From: Neomesorhizobium albiziae
GTDB taxonomy: Bacteria; Pseudomonadota; Alphaproteobacteria; Rhizobiales; Rhizobiaceae
NCBI RefSeq assembly: GCF_900114255.1
Contig: NZ_FOSL01000012.1
Coordinates: 1-64,000, forward strand
Direction: 5' to 3'
Length of the DNA stretch: 64,000 nt
Part shown: positions 51,912-61,181 of the stretch, piece after piece
Position numbering within the stretch: the stretch's first letter is position 1
Layout: the number at the start of each line of letters is the position of its first letter
Position numbers and translations under genes: made by a program
The notes under the pieces: model-generated
Told to the model about the DNA's origin: nothing
The model's database searches: none
Seen by the model: the letters and a program-made list of their open reading frames with translations, nothing else

Positions 51912-53168
51912 ATGACGAGTTTTGTGGACCGGGTTTCGGCGGCGGCCCAAGCCATTCGCACGCTTTTTCCCGAAACCCCGCTGCAGCATAACGACTATCT
52001 GTCGAAAAAGACCGGCGCGCATATCCTGCTCAAGCGCGAGGACCTGACGCCGGTGCGCTCCTACAAGATTCGCGGCGCATTCAACTTCTTCCGCAAAGAG
52101 CTTTCCGACGGCGAGGCGCCGGCGCTGTTTGTCTGCGCATCGGCGGGCAATCACGCACAGGGTTTTGCCTTCGTCTGCCGGCATTTCGGCAAGCGCGGGG
52201 TCGTGTTCATGCCGGTGACGACGCCGCAGCAGAAAATCGACAAAACCCGGCTGTTCGGCGGCGAGTTCGTCGAGATCAAGCTGGTCGGCGATTTCTTCGA
52301 TGACTGCTATCGCGCAGCGCTCGAATTCTGCCAGGCAAGCGGTGGCCACATGGTGCCGCCCTTCGACCACAAGGACATCATCGAGGGGCAGGCGACCGTC
52401 GGCCATGAGATCGCGACCCAGGTGGCTGGAGGCCGCGCCCCTGACATCGTCGTGCTGCCGGTCGGCGGCGGTGGGTTGTCGGCTGGCGTTACGCGCTATT
52501 TCACGGAGCGGGGCAGCGCGCCGCGTTTCATTTTCTGCGAACCGGCCGGTGCGCCCAGCCTGCGGGAAAGCCTCGACGGCCAGAAACGGGTGAAGCTCGC
52601 CAAGGTCGACAATTTCGTGGATGGCGCCGCAGTCGCCGAGATCGGCCGCGAAAATTTCCGCCACCTCAAGGAGTTTCCCGCAGACGCTGTGCGGCTAATC
52701 CCGGAAAACCGGCTCTGCGCGACGATGATCGAGATGCTCAATGTCGAGGGCGTCGTGCTGGAGCCGGCCGGCGCGCTGGCGATCGATGCATTGAAGGATC
52801 TTCCGAAAAAGGAGATCCGCGGCAAGACGGTCGTGCTTGTCGTTTCCGGCGGCAATTTTGATTTCGAGCGGCTGCCCGACGTCAAGGAGCGGGCGCTGCG
52901 CTTCGAGGGGCTGAAGAAATATTTCGTCTTCCGCTTCCCGCAGCGCCCGGGCGCCTTACGCGACTTCCTGCAACTGCTTGGCCCCGACGACGACATCAGC
53001 CGCTTCGAATACCTGAAGAAATCGGCGCGGAACTTCGGCTCGGTGCTGATCGGCATCGAGACCAAGGACAGGAAAAATTTCGACGTGCTGACCAAGCGTT
53101 TCCACGACGCCGGCTGGGCCTATCAAGACATCACCGACAACGAGATTCTGGCGGGTCTGGTTATTTGA
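51912..53168 (+). CDS. ilvA: Threonine ammonia-lyase (threonine dehydratase), biosynthetic type
   Basis: The 418-aa PLP enzyme converts threonine to 2-oxobutanoate, the first step to isoleucine. The PLP lysine is in LTPVRSYKIRGAFNFF, followed by CASAGNHAQGFAFVCRHFGK, the glycine-rich phosphate loop VLPVGGGGLSAGVTRYF, and a C-terminal single ACT-like region (KKYFVFRFPQRPGALRDFLQ, SRFEYLKKSARNFGSVLIGI). The single regulatory domain is typical of the short alphaproteobacterial form. Its 3' end overlaps the convergent gene at 53161 by eight bases. Confidence 0.94.
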   Translation: MTSFVDRVSAAAQAIRTLFPETPLQHNDYLSKKTGAHILLKREDLTPVRSYKIRGAFNFFRKELSDGEAPALFVCASAGNHAQGFAFVCRHFGKRGVVFMPVTTPQQKIDKTRLFGGEFVEIKLVGDFFDDCYRAALEFCQASGGHMVPPFDHKDIIEGQATVGHEIATQVAGGRAPDIVVLPVGGGGLSAGVTRYFTERGSAPRFIFCEPAGAPSLRESLDGQKRVKLAKVDNFVDGAAVAEIGRENFRHLKEFPADAVRLIPENRLCATMIEMLNVEGVVLEPAGALAIDALKDLPKKEIRGKTVVLVVSGGNFDFERLPDVKERALRFEGLKKYFVFRFPQRPGALRDFLQLLGPDDDISRFEYLKKSARNFGSVLIGIETKDRKNFDVLTKRFHDAGWAYQDITDNEILAGLVI

Positions 53169-53736
53169 GTTCGGCTTCCTTGAGGCCGATGCAAGAGCGA
53201 AACTCGTTCATCATGTTGTTGTAGTTCTGAGAGATTTCCTCTTTGGGCGTGGGCGTGCCCGAGGCGAACATCGTGTTCCAGGCTGCTTCCCATTGCCCTT
53301 TGAACGCGGCGCGCCGATCGCCATCGGTGCTGGTTATTTGCGACCGGATCTTTGCGTCCTCGCCCGGGCCGTTGAATGTCTGGAAAACGCTTTGGATAAA
53401 GGTGTCGTAGGAATCGTAGAAGCCTTCAGTCAGAAGGTGTCTGTAGACGTTCACGGTCTTGTCGGTGCTGCGCTTCAAACTGATCATGTCGGCTGGCGAG
53501 GTGTATTTCCAATCGCCGATCCACATGCAGAAGCAGAACATGGAATTCAATTTTGGGGAGATATCCTTGTAGATATCGAGTCTTATCTCGATGATCTTCC
53601 TGTTTTGCCATTGAGCCTGGTCGATGGACTTTAGCCGCTTGTTCAAAGCCAGGCCAAGGTAGGCGAGGATCGCCGGCACGGATGCGCCGACCAAAAGTTT
53701 GACGACCTCGAGGCCGATTTCCCAGTTTCCAGACAT
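53161..53736 (-). CDS. Membrane-anchored hypothetical protein (191 aa)
   Basis: One N-terminal helix (EVVKLLVGASVPAILAYLGL) anchors a soluble, helical domain of about 160 residues (IEIRLDIYKDISPKLNSMFC, STDKTVNVYRHLLTEGFYDS, YDTFIQSVFQTFNGPGEDAK). No named family is recognised; similar proteins occur scattered in proteobacteria, often beside mobile or phage-related genes. Base composition is lower in GC than the neighbours, which suggests acquisition. It overlaps the end of ilvA by eight bases, convergent. Confidence 0.6.
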   Translation of the reverse strand: MSGNWEIGLEVVKLLVGASVPAILAYLGLALNKRLKSIDQAQWQNRKIIEIRLDIYKDISPKLNSMFCFCMWIGDWKYTSPADMISLKRSTDKTVNVYRHLLTEGFYDSYDTFIQSVFQTFNGPGEDAKIRSQITSTDGDRRAAFKGQWEAAWNTMFASGTPTPKEEISQNYNNMMNEFRSCIGLKEAELK

Positions 53737-53797
53737 GGCGGAATGTTAAAGGATCGTTGTTCAACGGCAATCCTCAGACTCAGGGCAAGTTGTCACA

Positions 53798-54334
53798 ATG
53801 ACTGTCTATATCCTGCTTTTCCGTGGCGTCGGCGGGGCGACGCAACTGCCGACCAAACCGCTGCGCGAGGCGCTGACCAAGGCCGGCTTCGAGAATGCCG
53901 GCACCTACATCAACAGCGGCAACGCCTATCTCAAGACCGATATGCCGCGTGGCGAAATGCTGAAGACGGTGGCGGAAATCTGCAAGACGGAATTCGGCTT
54001 CACCAAGGCGATCCACGCACCCTCGCTTGCCGAGTGGAAGAAGTTGGTCAAGAACAACCCGTTTCCGGATGCGCTGGAGGTGCCGAAATTCCTGCATGCG
54101 GCGGTGCTGGCGGAAAAACCCCAGGCGGCGAAGGTCGGGGCGCTGCGTGCCGTCGCCAGCAATGGCGAGCGCATCGAAATTATCGACAAGGTTGCTTACC
54201 TCCACACGCCGAACGGGTTCGGCACCTCCAAACTCGCGGAAAAATTCGACAAGGGCATCGGCGTGGAAAACACCGCCCGCAACTGGAATACGGTGCTGAA
54301 GCTGCTGGAACTGGCCGAACAAGCAGCAAAATGA
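53798..54334 (+). CDS. DUF1697 domain protein
   Basis: The 178-aa protein matches the DUF1697 family: TVYILLFRGVGGATQLPTKP, LREALTKAGFENAGTYINSG, NAYLKTDMPRGEM, and a C-terminal NARNWNTV-type block (GIGVENTARNWNTVLKLLEL). The family is widespread but has no established function. It is convergent with dinB, only 14 bp between their ends. Confidence 0.85.
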   Translation: MTVYILLFRGVGGATQLPTKPLREALTKAGFENAGTYINSGNAYLKTDMPRGEMLKTVAEICKTEFGFTKAIHAPSLAEWKKLVKNNPFPDALEVPKFLHAAVLAEKPQAAKVGALRAVASNGERIEIIDKVAYLHTPNGFGTSKLAEKFDKGIGVENTARNWNTVLKLLELAEQAAK

Positions 54335-54348
54335 CGATCAGATAGGCC

Positions 54349-55665
54349 TCAGTCGTCGAGGTGCTCCGGCGGGTGGGCGTTGCGGCGTTTGCCGAATGTG
54401 TATCCGGTTTCAACTGCATGACGGCCGAACTTGTCGCGCAGCGCGTCCATGGCGCCCTCGGCCATTGCCCGCTTGCGCGACTGCGTATCGACGAGATCGG
54501 GCGGATCGGCCCTTGCATCGTCTGACAGATCGGAGACGCCGATGCCGATCAGGCGGAATTTGGTGCCGTCGGTTTCCTTTTCCAGAAGCTGCATTCCGGT
54601 CTGGAAGATGCGGTCTGCCAATCGCGTCGGATCGCTGAGCTGCCGGTTGCGGGTGCGCAGCTTGAAATCCTGCGTCTTCAGCTTCAGCACCACGGTGCGG
54701 CCGGCGATGCCCGCTTTCTTCAGCCGCGCCGAGACTTTTTCGGACAGAGCCCGCAAGATCGGCACGAGGTCGGCTGCAGAAGCGAGATCGGTATCGAACG
54801 TCGTCTCCGCCGAGACGCTCTTGGCCTCCTGGTCGGCGTGCACAACGCGCTGATCCATGCCGCGCGACAGGTGAAACAGCCGGTCGCCCATGGTGCCGTA
54901 GCGCCGCATCAACTCGTTGCGTTCGAGCTTCTGCAACTGGCCGATCATGCGGATGCCGTCGCGTTCCAGCACTGCGGCGAAGGCCTTGCCGACGCCCCAG
55001 ATCAGCGTCACCGGCTGCTCGGCGAGGAAGCCCACGGCTTCCGCTTCACCGATCACCGACAGGCCGCGCGGTTTGCGGAAATCGGAAGCCACCTTGGCGA
55101 GGAACTTGCAATAGGAAAGCCCCGCCGAAACGGTGATGCCGATCTGGCGCTCGACATCCAGCGCGAACTGCGCGAGCACCAGCGCCGGCGGCCTCCCGTG
55201 CAGCCGTTCGGTACCGGCAAGGTCAAGAAACGCCTCGTCGATGGAGAGCGGTTCCACCAGCGGTGTCAGCGCCTGCATCATGGCGCGCACCTCGCGGCCG
55301 ACGCGCACATATTTCTCCATGTTGGGCGGGATGACCACCGCCTGCGGGCAGGCTTCCAGCGCCTTGAACATCGGCATTGCCGAGCGCACGCCATGGATGC
55401 GGGCGATGTAGCAGGCGGTCGAGACCACGCCGCGCTTGCCGCCGCCGATGATCAGCGGCTTGTCCTTCAGGTCCGGGTTGTCGCGTTTCTCGACCGATGC
55501 ATAAAACGCGTCGCAGTCGATGTGGGCGATATGCAGGCTGTAGAGCTCCGGATGTCGCGCCAGCCGCGGGCTGCCGCACTGGACGCAGCGTTTCGACAGG
55601 TCGCGCTGCAAGGTCAGGCAGTCGCGGCAGAAACCATGGTTCGGATCGTTGACAGGAGCGGGCAT
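54349..55665 (-). CDS. dinB: DNA polymerase IV (Y-family translesion polymerase) with N-terminal zinc-finger-like segment
   Basis: The 438-aa enzyme performs error-prone synthesis past DNA damage. The polymerase core includes [20 protein letters not shown] (metal Asp), [40 protein letters not shown] (catalytic SIDE), and the HhH region [22 protein letters not shown]-terminal little-finger domain follows. Ahead of the core is a Cys4 segment ([20 protein letters not shown]), seen in rhizobial DinB2-like proteins. A LexA box overlaps the region of the first ATG (55677), so the ATG at 55665 (MPAPVN) is the more likely start. The C-terminus lacks an obvious beta-clamp motif of the QLxLF type. Confidence 0.92.
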   Translation of the reverse strand: MPAPVNDPNHGFCRDCLTLQRDLSKRCVQCGSPRLARHPELYSLHIAHIDCDAFYASVEKRDNPDLKDKPLIIGGGKRGVVSTACYIARIHGVRSAMPMFKALEACPQAVVIPPNMEKYVRVGREVRAMMQALTPLVEPLSIDEAFLDLAGTERLHGRPPALVLAQFALDVERQIGITVSAGLSYCKFLAKVASDFRKPRGLSVIGEAEAVGFLAEQPVTLIWGVGKAFAAVLERDGIRMIGQLQKLERNELMRRYGTMGDRLFHLSRGMDQRVVHADQEAKSVSAETTFDTDLASAADLVPILRALSEKVSARLKKAGIAGRTVVLKLKTQDFKLRTRNRQLSDPTRLADRIFQTGMQLLEKETDGTKFRLIGIGVSDLSDDARADPPDLVDTQSRKRAMAEGAMDALRDKFGRHAVETGYTFGKRRNAHPPEHLDD

Positions 55666-55671
55666 CGCTGC

Positions 55672-55686
55672 GAACATAATGAGAAC
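55672..55686 (-). promoter_or_regulatory. LexA (SOS) box on dinB
   Basis: gaacataatgagaac on the plus strand reads GTTC-TCATTAT-GTTC on the minus strand, the exact alphaproteobacterial LexA site (GTTC-N7-GTTC). It lies 7 bp before the preferred dinB start and covers the upstream ATG. It predicts DNA-damage induction of dinB. Confidence 0.8.
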
Positions 55687-55741
55687 ATCAGAATGGTATT
55701 CTACGCGGCCGAGTCGAACAAGGCGACCGGAGGAAAGGCCA

Positions 55742-56317
55742 ATGGCTGTTACGATAAAACCTTTGACGCCGGACCTGTGGCCAGCCTTCGAGGAACTCTT
55801 CGGCAAGCAGGGCGCCTGTTACGGCTGCTGGTGCACGCATTTCCGGCTCTCGCCGGCGCAGCGGCGCGAAAGCGACAAGGAACGCAACAAGGACCTGATC
55901 AAGGCGCGCATCGAAGCCGGCCCGCCACCCGGCCTGCTGTCGTTCGAGGATGAGGTTGCGACAGGCTGGATGCAGATCGGGCCGCGCGCCGACGTGCCCG
56001 AGTGGAACAACAAGGGCAGGGGATCGGCTCCGCTCGATCCGGCGGAAGCCGAGGATCCGGCGGTGTGGGCGATCTCCTGCTTCTTCATCCACGCCAGGGC
56101 GCGAGGAAAGGGGCTCAGCCACCGTCTTGTCGGCGCCGGCATCGATTTCGCCCGAAAAAACCATGCGCGGTTTCTCGAGGCCTGCCCGATGGACCAGTCG
56201 AAGGATTCGCATTCGATCGGGCTATTCGTCGGCTCGACGCGGGTATTTGAAAAAGCCGGCTTCGAAACCGTCGCATCGCGAAAACCGGGCAGGCCGCTGA
56301 TGCGCTATGTGCTGTGA
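55742..56317 (+). CDS. GNAT-family N-acetyltransferase
   Basis: The 191-aa protein has a cysteine-rich start ([39 protein letters not shown]). The GNAT core follows with the acetyl-CoA loop [20 protein letters not shown] (R/Q-x-x-G-x-G/A form: RARGKG), and [20 protein letters not shown] near the end. It transfers an acetyl group to an unknown acceptor. GGAGGAAAGGCC precedes the ATG. It is divergent from dinB and overlaps the convergent HAD gene by 13 bases. Confidence 0.87.
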   Translation: MAVTIKPLTPDLWPAFEELFGKQGACYGCWCTHFRLSPAQRRESDKERNKDLIKARIEAGPPPGLLSFEDEVATGWMQIGPRADVPEWNNKGRGSAPLDPAEAEDPAVWAISCFFIHARARGKGLSHRLVGAGIDFARKNHARFLEACPMDQSKDSHSIGLFVGSTRVFEKAGFETVASRKPGRPLMRYVL

Positions 56318-56976
56318 GCCGGCTGAATGCCGAGCGCTGCCGCTATCCGTGGCGCCGCCTCATGCCAGTCCTGCACCATGACGATACGGTCTGGAACCGG
56401 CGGCAGGAATTCCCGCAGCGAGTTGTCGGCCATCAGGTGGAAAAGATGCACGTCGTCGATGGCCTCGCCCGCCGAGATAAGGTTGCGCGGCTGGTCGTCG
56501 ACAAAGGCGATGGGGCGGCGCGTCTTGCCGCGCAGCCTGGCCAGCGAAGGCCCTTTGGCCATTTCGGTTGTCAGCAGCGGGTAGGGGAGACCCAGCGCAT
56601 CGAGATGGGCGCGGCGGGTTGCGCGGTGCTTGTGCGGCATTGCGGTCAGCAGGACGATCTCGACACGGTCGCCAAACATCGCCAATGCTTCGGAGGCGCC
56701 ATCTGTGATGCTTTGCCAGTCGGCCTGGCTGCCGAAGAATTCATCGAGCAGGGCCGTCACTTCGGGCTGCTCGATCAGCCTTCCGCTGCCTTGCTCGGCA
56801 ATGTTGCCGGTGAGACGAAACGAATTGAAGGTCAGGCTGAAGCCGCGTTCTTCGAGAAAGCGCGGAAACGGCCGGATGAATTCGAGCACGACATCGTCGA
56901 CGTCAAGCACCAGAAGCGGCCGGTCGTCGGCCGCCAGTTCGGCGATCTGGCGCGCGGTTTCCGGATCGTCGCTCAT
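56305..56976 (-). CDS. HAD-superfamily hydrolase
   Basis: The 223-aa protein shows the HAD motifs: motif I LLVLDVDDVVLEF (D-x-D), motif II VEIVLLTAMPHKHR (Thr), the Lys region MAKGPSLARLRGKT, and motif III IAFVDDQPRNLISA. It is a phosphatase-type enzyme with unknown substrate. The ATG at 56976 is followed by SDDPETARQIAELAADDRPL; the open frame upstream is basic and not family-like. The DUF3572 gene lies 37 bp upstream on the same strand, so the two may be co-transcribed. Confidence 0.82.
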   Translation of the reverse strand: MSDDPETARQIAELAADDRPLLVLDVDDVVLEFIRPFPRFLEERGFSLTFNSFRLTGNIAEQGSGRLIEQPEVTALLDEFFGSQADWQSITDGASEALAMFGDRVEIVLLTAMPHKHRATRRAHLDALGLPYPLLTTEMAKGPSLARLRGKTRRPIAFVDDQPRNLISAGEAIDDVHLFHLMADNSLREFLPPVPDRIVMVQDWHEAAPRIAAALGIQPAHST

Positions 56977-57013
56977 GCAAGGCGTGCTTTCTGCAAGGCC
57001 ATTCCCGATGCGC

Positions 57014-57313
57014 TCACGTCGACGCCTCGTAGCTGTCGTCGCCTTGCGGCAGCGCGCGTTGCGCTGCAAGAACGGCGCCGGGCGGCGTGCCCGAGGCTTC
57101 GGCAAAACGCAGGAGCGTCGGCTCGTGCGCCACGATGAACTGCATCACGCCGGCAAGGAAGCCGGGTTCGCTTGCCGCGCGGCGGATCGCCGAGGCCTCG
57201 ATACCGGTGATCGCCAGGAAGCGCGACAGCAGTTCAGGTTCGCTTGCGATAAAGCCGAGAGCCGAAATCGCCATCGCCTCGGCATCGCCACGTGTCGTCG
57301 TTTCCCTGGTCAT
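57014..57313 (-). CDS. DUF3572 domain protein
   Basis: The 99-aa protein begins MTRETTTRGDAEAMAISALG and continues FIASEPELLSRFLAITGIEA, SAIRRAASEPGFLAGVMQFI, VAHEPTLLRFAEASGTPPGA. This matches the DUF3572 family of alphaproteobacteria, small helical proteins of unknown role that commonly sit next to divK. It is divergent from divK, as usual in rhizobia. The ATG at 57313 is preferred over an upstream ATG because the family starts here. Confidence 0.85.
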   Translation of the reverse strand: MTRETTTRGDAEAMAISALGFIASEPELLSRFLAITGIEASAIRRAASEPGFLAGVMQFIVAHEPTLLRFAEASGTPPGAVLAAQRALPQGDDSYEAST

Positions 57314-57546
57314 CGCAGCACTTCCCATGCATTGTGTAGGTGCTGTCGGCTTATCCCGTACATTTTCGTTCGACAAGTCTGCGCTCGGGGGCGATCCAGT
57401 TTGAAAACAACGATATATTCCCGAATTGACAGGCTCGATTTCCATTTCATCAATCATCCAGCTCTAATGTATGTGTCGGGAATCGCGCTTTGGGGCAGGC
57501 GCGCATGGCGCTGTCATTCTATCGCCATGCTGAGGCGGGACGGAAA

Positions 57547-57921
57547 ATGATGCCTAAGAAAGTGATGATCGTCGAGGACAACGAGCTCAACATGAAGCTC
57601 TTCCGCGACCTGATCGAGGCCAGCGGTTATGAAACCGTGCGCACGCGCAACGGCCTGGAGGCGCTCGACCTGGCGCGCGCCCACCGGCCGGACCTGATCC
57701 TGATGGATATCCAGTTGCCGGAGGTCTCGGGGCTCGAAGTGACCAAATGGCTGAAGGAAGACGACGACCTTCACGTCATCCCGGTCATCGCCGTCACGGC
57801 CTTCGCCATGAAGGGCGACGAAGAGCGCATCCGGCAAGGTGGCTGCGAAGCCTATATCTCGAAACCTATTTCGGTCCCCCGCTTCATCGAAACGATCAAG
57901 TCCTATCTGGGGGATGCCTGA
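57547..57921 (+). CDS. divK: Single-domain response regulator, cell-cycle control
   Basis: The 124-aa protein is a lone receiver domain: [20 protein letters not shown], acceptor Asp in [40 protein letters not shown], and the conserved Lys in [20 protein letters not shown]. This is DivK, which in alphaproteobacteria links the PleC/DivJ kinases to CtrA control of the cell cycle. Two ATG codons lie side by side (57547, 57550). Its stop shares a base with the pleD start (TGATG), giving the standard divK-pleD operon. Confidence 0.95.
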   Translation: MMPKKVMIVEDNELNMKLFRDLIEASGYETVRTRNGLEALDLARAHRPDLILMDIQLPEVSGLEVTKWLKEDDDLHVIPVIAVTAFAMKGDEERIRQGGCEAYISKPISVPRFIETIKSYLGDA

Positions 57922-59294
57922 TGACCGCGCGCATTCTGGTCGTCGATGACGTTCCAGCCAACGTAAAGCTGCTCGAAGTCAGGCTGTTGGTCGAATATTT
58001 CGAAGTGCTGACCGCGACAAACGGGCCGGACGCCATCGAAATCTGCGAAAACGGCAAGATCGATGTCGTGCTGCTCGACGTGATGATGCCGGACATGGAT
58101 GGGTTCGAGGTCTGTCGGCGCCTGAAGAACGATCCGGCCACCGCCCACATTCCGGTTGTCATGATCACCGCTCTCGACCAGGTGACCGACCGCGTGCGAG
58201 GTCTCGAGGCTGGAGCCGACGATTTCCTGACCAAGCCGGTCAACGACCTGCAATTGATGACCCGGTTGAAAAACCTGGTCCGGTTGAAGATGCTCACCGA
58301 TGAATTGCGGCTTCGGGCATCGACGACGCGCAACATCGGCATCGACCAATTGCTCGGCCGCAGCCAGCCCGCGGAGACGGCCAGGGCGAAAGTTCTCTTG
58401 ATCGACGAGCACCACCAGTCCGCCGCGCGCGTCCGCCAGATGCTGGAGCAGACCGCCGATGTGGATATTGCCAGCGACGCGCATGCCGGCTTCTTCCAGG
58501 CGGCCGAGGCGCCTTATGAATGCATAATCGTGTCGACGAGGTTCGCCGATTTCGACCCGCTGCGGCTTTGCTCGCAACTGCGCTCGCTCGACCGCACGCG
58601 CTTCCTGCCGATCATCCTTCTGGCCGAGATCGGCGAGGAGGATCGCGTGATCCGCGGCTTCGATCTTGGCGTCAACGACTACCTGACCAGGCCGATAGAC
58701 CGCCAGGAGCTGATCGCGCGGCTGCGCACGCAGGTGAAACGCAAGCGCTACAATGACGAACTGCGCGCCAGCCTCACCCAGACCATAGAAATGGCCGTCA
58801 CCGACGGTCTCACCGGCCTGCACAACCGGCGCTATCTCGACAGCCACCTTCATACGCTGTTCGAGCGCGCGGTCGGACGCCAGCGCCCACTGTCGGTGAT
58901 GATCACCGATATCGACCATTTCAAATCGATCAACGACACTTTCGGGCACGACGGTGGTGACGGTGTGTTGCGCGACTTCGCGCAGCGGCTGCGAAAAAAT
59001 GTCCGCGGCATCGATCTCGCTTGCCGGTTTGGCGGTGAGGAGTTTGTCGTGGTAATGCCCGACACCGACGCGCAGATCGCCGAAAAGGTCGCCGAGCGGA
59101 TTCGCGCCGAAATCGCCAAAACGCCTTTTGCGGTCGGTCCGGACGGCAAGACGGTTCAAGTCACCGTGAGTGTCGGCGTCTCATCGCTTCGCCGGGGAGG
59201 CGATACGGTGGAGGCGTTGATGAAGCGTGCCGACGTCGCGCTTTACGAGGCCAAATCGGGTGGCCGCAACCGGGTCGTCGCCAAGGCCGCCTGA
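57921..59294 (+). CDS. pleD: Response regulator diguanylate cyclase
   Basis: The 457-aa PleD protein makes cyclic di-GMP. Receiver 1 has ILVVDDVPANVKLLEVRLLV and the acceptor Asp in VVLLDVMMPDMDG. Receiver 2 (KVLLIDEHHQSAARVRQMLE to VNDYLTRPIDRQELIARLRT) lacks the phosphoacceptor, its site reading IIVSTRFADF, and serves as an adaptor. The GGDEF domain has LTGLHNRRYLDSHL, FKSINDTFGHDGGDGVLRDF, the inhibitory RxxD site (RGID) and the active site CRFGGEEFVVVMP. It is activated by phosphorylation alongside DivK. Confidence 0.95.
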   Translation: MTARILVVDDVPANVKLLEVRLLVEYFEVLTATNGPDAIEICENGKIDVVLLDVMMPDMDGFEVCRRLKNDPATAHIPVVMITALDQVTDRVRGLEAGADDFLTKPVNDLQLMTRLKNLVRLKMLTDELRLRASTTRNIGIDQLLGRSQPAETARAKVLLIDEHHQSAARVRQMLEQTADVDIASDAHAGFFQAAEAPYECIIVSTRFADFDPLRLCSQLRSLDRTRFLPIILLAEIGEEDRVIRGFDLGVNDYLTRPIDRQELIARLRTQVKRKRYNDELRASLTQTIEMAVTDGLTGLHNRRYLDSHLHTLFERAVGRQRPLSVMITDIDHFKSINDTFGHDGGDGVLRDFAQRLRKNVRGIDLACRFGGEEFVVVMPDTDAQIAEKVAERIRAEIAKTPFAVGPDGKTVQVTVSVGVSSLRRGGDTVEALMKRADVALYEAKSGGRNRVVAKAA

Positions 59295-59658
59295 GCGGGA
59301 ATCGGCGCCGCATGCGTCAAGTCGCGGGCCAGGCATCTCCCCCGGAAATTTACCTTGTTCCGAGCGATTCGGCGGCGTTGGTTAAGAAATGATTGATTTT
59401 CAAGCGCTCTTGCGCGAGTGTCCAGACAGGGAACAACGACGGATGCCGGCATGAGGACCATAGCCGCAACCGTCTGAAGATGCCCCATGATGCTCAGGTC
59501 CGCCGCATCTCCTGGGTCCGTGGGGTCGGCCGGCCGGCATTGGCACATAGTGGCCTCCTCGTACCGCTGCCAAATGCCGACCGGCCCCCAATTTTCTTGA
59601 ACCACGACATGAGAATATCGCGCGAACTCTCGGGTTCGCCTGGGCTTTCGTCGCGCAA
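59295..59658. other. Intergenic region between pleD and rpmG; no gene supported
   Basis: A minus-strand frame starting at 59555 has GGAGG before its ATG but encodes a composition unlike a real protein and ends inside pleD. No RNA gene is recognised. The region may carry an unannotated small RNA, but nothing specific supports it. Confidence 0.35.
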
Positions 59659-59661
59659 CGA

Positions 59662-59689
59662 AAAACGCCGCCCGAAGGGGCGGCGTTTT
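59662..59689. terminator. Bidirectional rho-independent terminator between pleD and rpmG
   Basis: A perfect 12-bp stem (aaaacgccgccc with gggcggcgtttt) encloses a GAAG tetraloop. It has T-runs on both strands and ends rpmG transcription 24 bp after the rpmG stop; it could also stop read-through from pleD. Confidence 0.85.
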
Positions 59690-59712
59690 GAATTTCAGGA
59701 AATCGGAAGATC

Positions 59713-59880
59713 TTACTTGATCTTGGTTTCCTTGAATTCGACGTGCTTCTTGGCGACCGGGTCGTATTTGCGGAACGACAGTTTTTCGGTCTTCGTGCGG
59801 CTGTTCTTGCTCGTCACGTAGAAGAAGCCGGTGTCGGCGGTCGACAGAAGCTTGATCTTGATGTTTGCGGCTTTGGCCAT
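59713..59880 (-). CDS. rpmG: 50S ribosomal protein L33
   Basis: The 55-aa protein reads [55 protein letters not shown]. This is bacterial L33 without the Cys4 zinc ribbon (C-minus form). The length is normal. A strong terminator follows at 59662-59689. It is a component of the large ribosomal subunit near the E site. Confidence 0.97.
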   Translation of the reverse strand: MAKAANIKIKLLSTADTGFFYVTSKNSRTKTEKLSFRKYDPVAKKHVEFKETKIK

Positions 59881-59983
59881 TGTTCTCGTCCGTATGTTCG
59901 CTGGATTTCAACCCGCTCGGTCACGGGGTTGAAGCCCGGGTGCGGAAAACTTGGCGCGACACATAAAGATCGCGCCGTGAAAG

Positions 59984-61174
59984 TCAAGTCCGCGACCGCT
60001 TTGCCATCACCCGCAGCAGCACAAGAAGCAGGTATGCGACAAAAAACATCGTCAGTGCGTAGGCAAATCCCGGCGGTCCGAACAGGTCCATGCCAATGCC
60101 GATCGCCTGCGGCCCGATCAGCATGCCGAATCCGTAGCAGAACACGAAGGCGGCGTTGGCCGAGGCGAGGTCGCGGCCGGTCAGCCGCGAGCCGAGATGC
60201 GCAAGGCCGATCGTGTAGAGGCCGGCGACGACACCGCCCCACAGGAACAGCATGGCGGCCGTCAGGTGCCAGTTGTTGGCGATCAGGGGCAGGACGAGCA
60301 TCCCGGCGAAGCCGATCGCCGCGCAGGCGGCAAGCAGCAGCCGGCGGTCGTGGATCCTATCGCTGATGATGCCGAGCGGGATCTGCAGCATGACGTTGCC
60401 GAGGCCGATCATGGTCAGAAGCAAAGCCGCATCCGCCTCGCTGTAGCCGATACGGTTGCCGTAGACCGGGAAGAGCGCGAAACCGCCGGTCTCGACGGCG
60501 CCGAACACCAGCACGGCCGCGGTCGCGGTCGGCACCAGCCAGATATAGCTGATGAAGCTGCTCGCTTCGCCTTCCTCTGCGTGGATTGCCGGGCTTTCCC
60601 TCCATGCCGCCAGCACCGGCAATGCGGCCAGCAGCACCAGAACGAAGGTCACGCCGAACGGCATGAAACCGCCGCTGCCCAGATGCGCGAACAGGAAGGG
60701 GCCGAAGGCGAAACCCAGCGACAGAACGGTTGCGTAGATGCCGAGAACGAAACCGCGCCGCTCGGGCGGCGCGGAGGTGCTGATCCAGAACTCGGAGAGG
60801 ATGAACAGCGTCGTCAGCGCCATGTGCAGCACCACGCGCAGCGGAAACCACATCCAGAAGGATGGGGCGAAATAGAACCCGATGAAGGCAAAGGCGCCCG
60901 CGACGATCATGGCAAGCATGGTCCAGACGACGCCGAAACGCACCGCGAGCGGCGTCGCCAACGGCGCGGCGGCGATCGAGGCCAGGCCGGCGACCGCCGT
61001 GTTGAGGCCAATCATCGAGGCCGAGTGGCCGCGGGTTTCCAGGATGATACTGAGCAGCGGAACGCCAAGCCCGATGGCGATGCCCACAACGCTGATCGAG
61101 GCTATGGCCGCCGAGATCGACAACCAGCGCATCTCGGTCGGCGCTACGCCGTCGGGTGCAAAACTGCCATTCAT
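59984..61174 (-). CDS. MFS transporter (YcaD/UMF-like sugar or drug porter)
   Basis: The 396-aa protein has twelve membrane helices of the major facilitator superfamily. Examples are AAIASISVVGIAIGLGVPLL, LNTAVAGLASIAAAPLATPL, LVPTATAAVLVFGAVETGGF and LLLTMIGLGNVMLQIPLGII. The motif PLGIISDRIHDRRLLLAACA after helix 8 corresponds to the repeat of the MFS G-x-x-x-D-R-x-G-R loop. It exports or imports an unknown solute. It starts eight bases after the end of the NUDIX gene and may extend that operon. Confidence 0.87.
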   Translation of the reverse strand: MNGSFAPDGVAPTEMRWLSISAAIASISVVGIAIGLGVPLLSIILETRGHSASMIGLNTAVAGLASIAAAPLATPLAVRFGVVWTMLAMIVAGAFAFIGFYFAPSFWMWFPLRVVLHMALTTLFILSEFWISTSAPPERRGFVLGIYATVLSLGFAFGPFLFAHLGSGGFMPFGVTFVLVLLAALPVLAAWRESPAIHAEEGEASSFISYIWLVPTATAAVLVFGAVETGGFALFPVYGNRIGYSEADAALLLTMIGLGNVMLQIPLGIISDRIHDRRLLLAACAAIGFAGMLVLPLIANNWHLTAAMLFLWGGVVAGLYTIGLAHLGSRLTGRDLASANAAFVFCYGFGMLIGPQAIGIGMDLFGPPGFAYALTMFFVAYLLLVLLRVMAKRSRT

Positions 61175-61181
61175 TGGGGGC

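Noticed and set aside
57903-59159. Long minus-strand frame opposite pleD
   Set aside because: PleD is unambiguous on the plus strand.
59243-59555. Minus-strand frame with GGAGG before its ATG between pleD and rpmG
   Set aside because: The composition is unlike a protein and it ends inside pleD on the opposite strand. No similarity is recognised.
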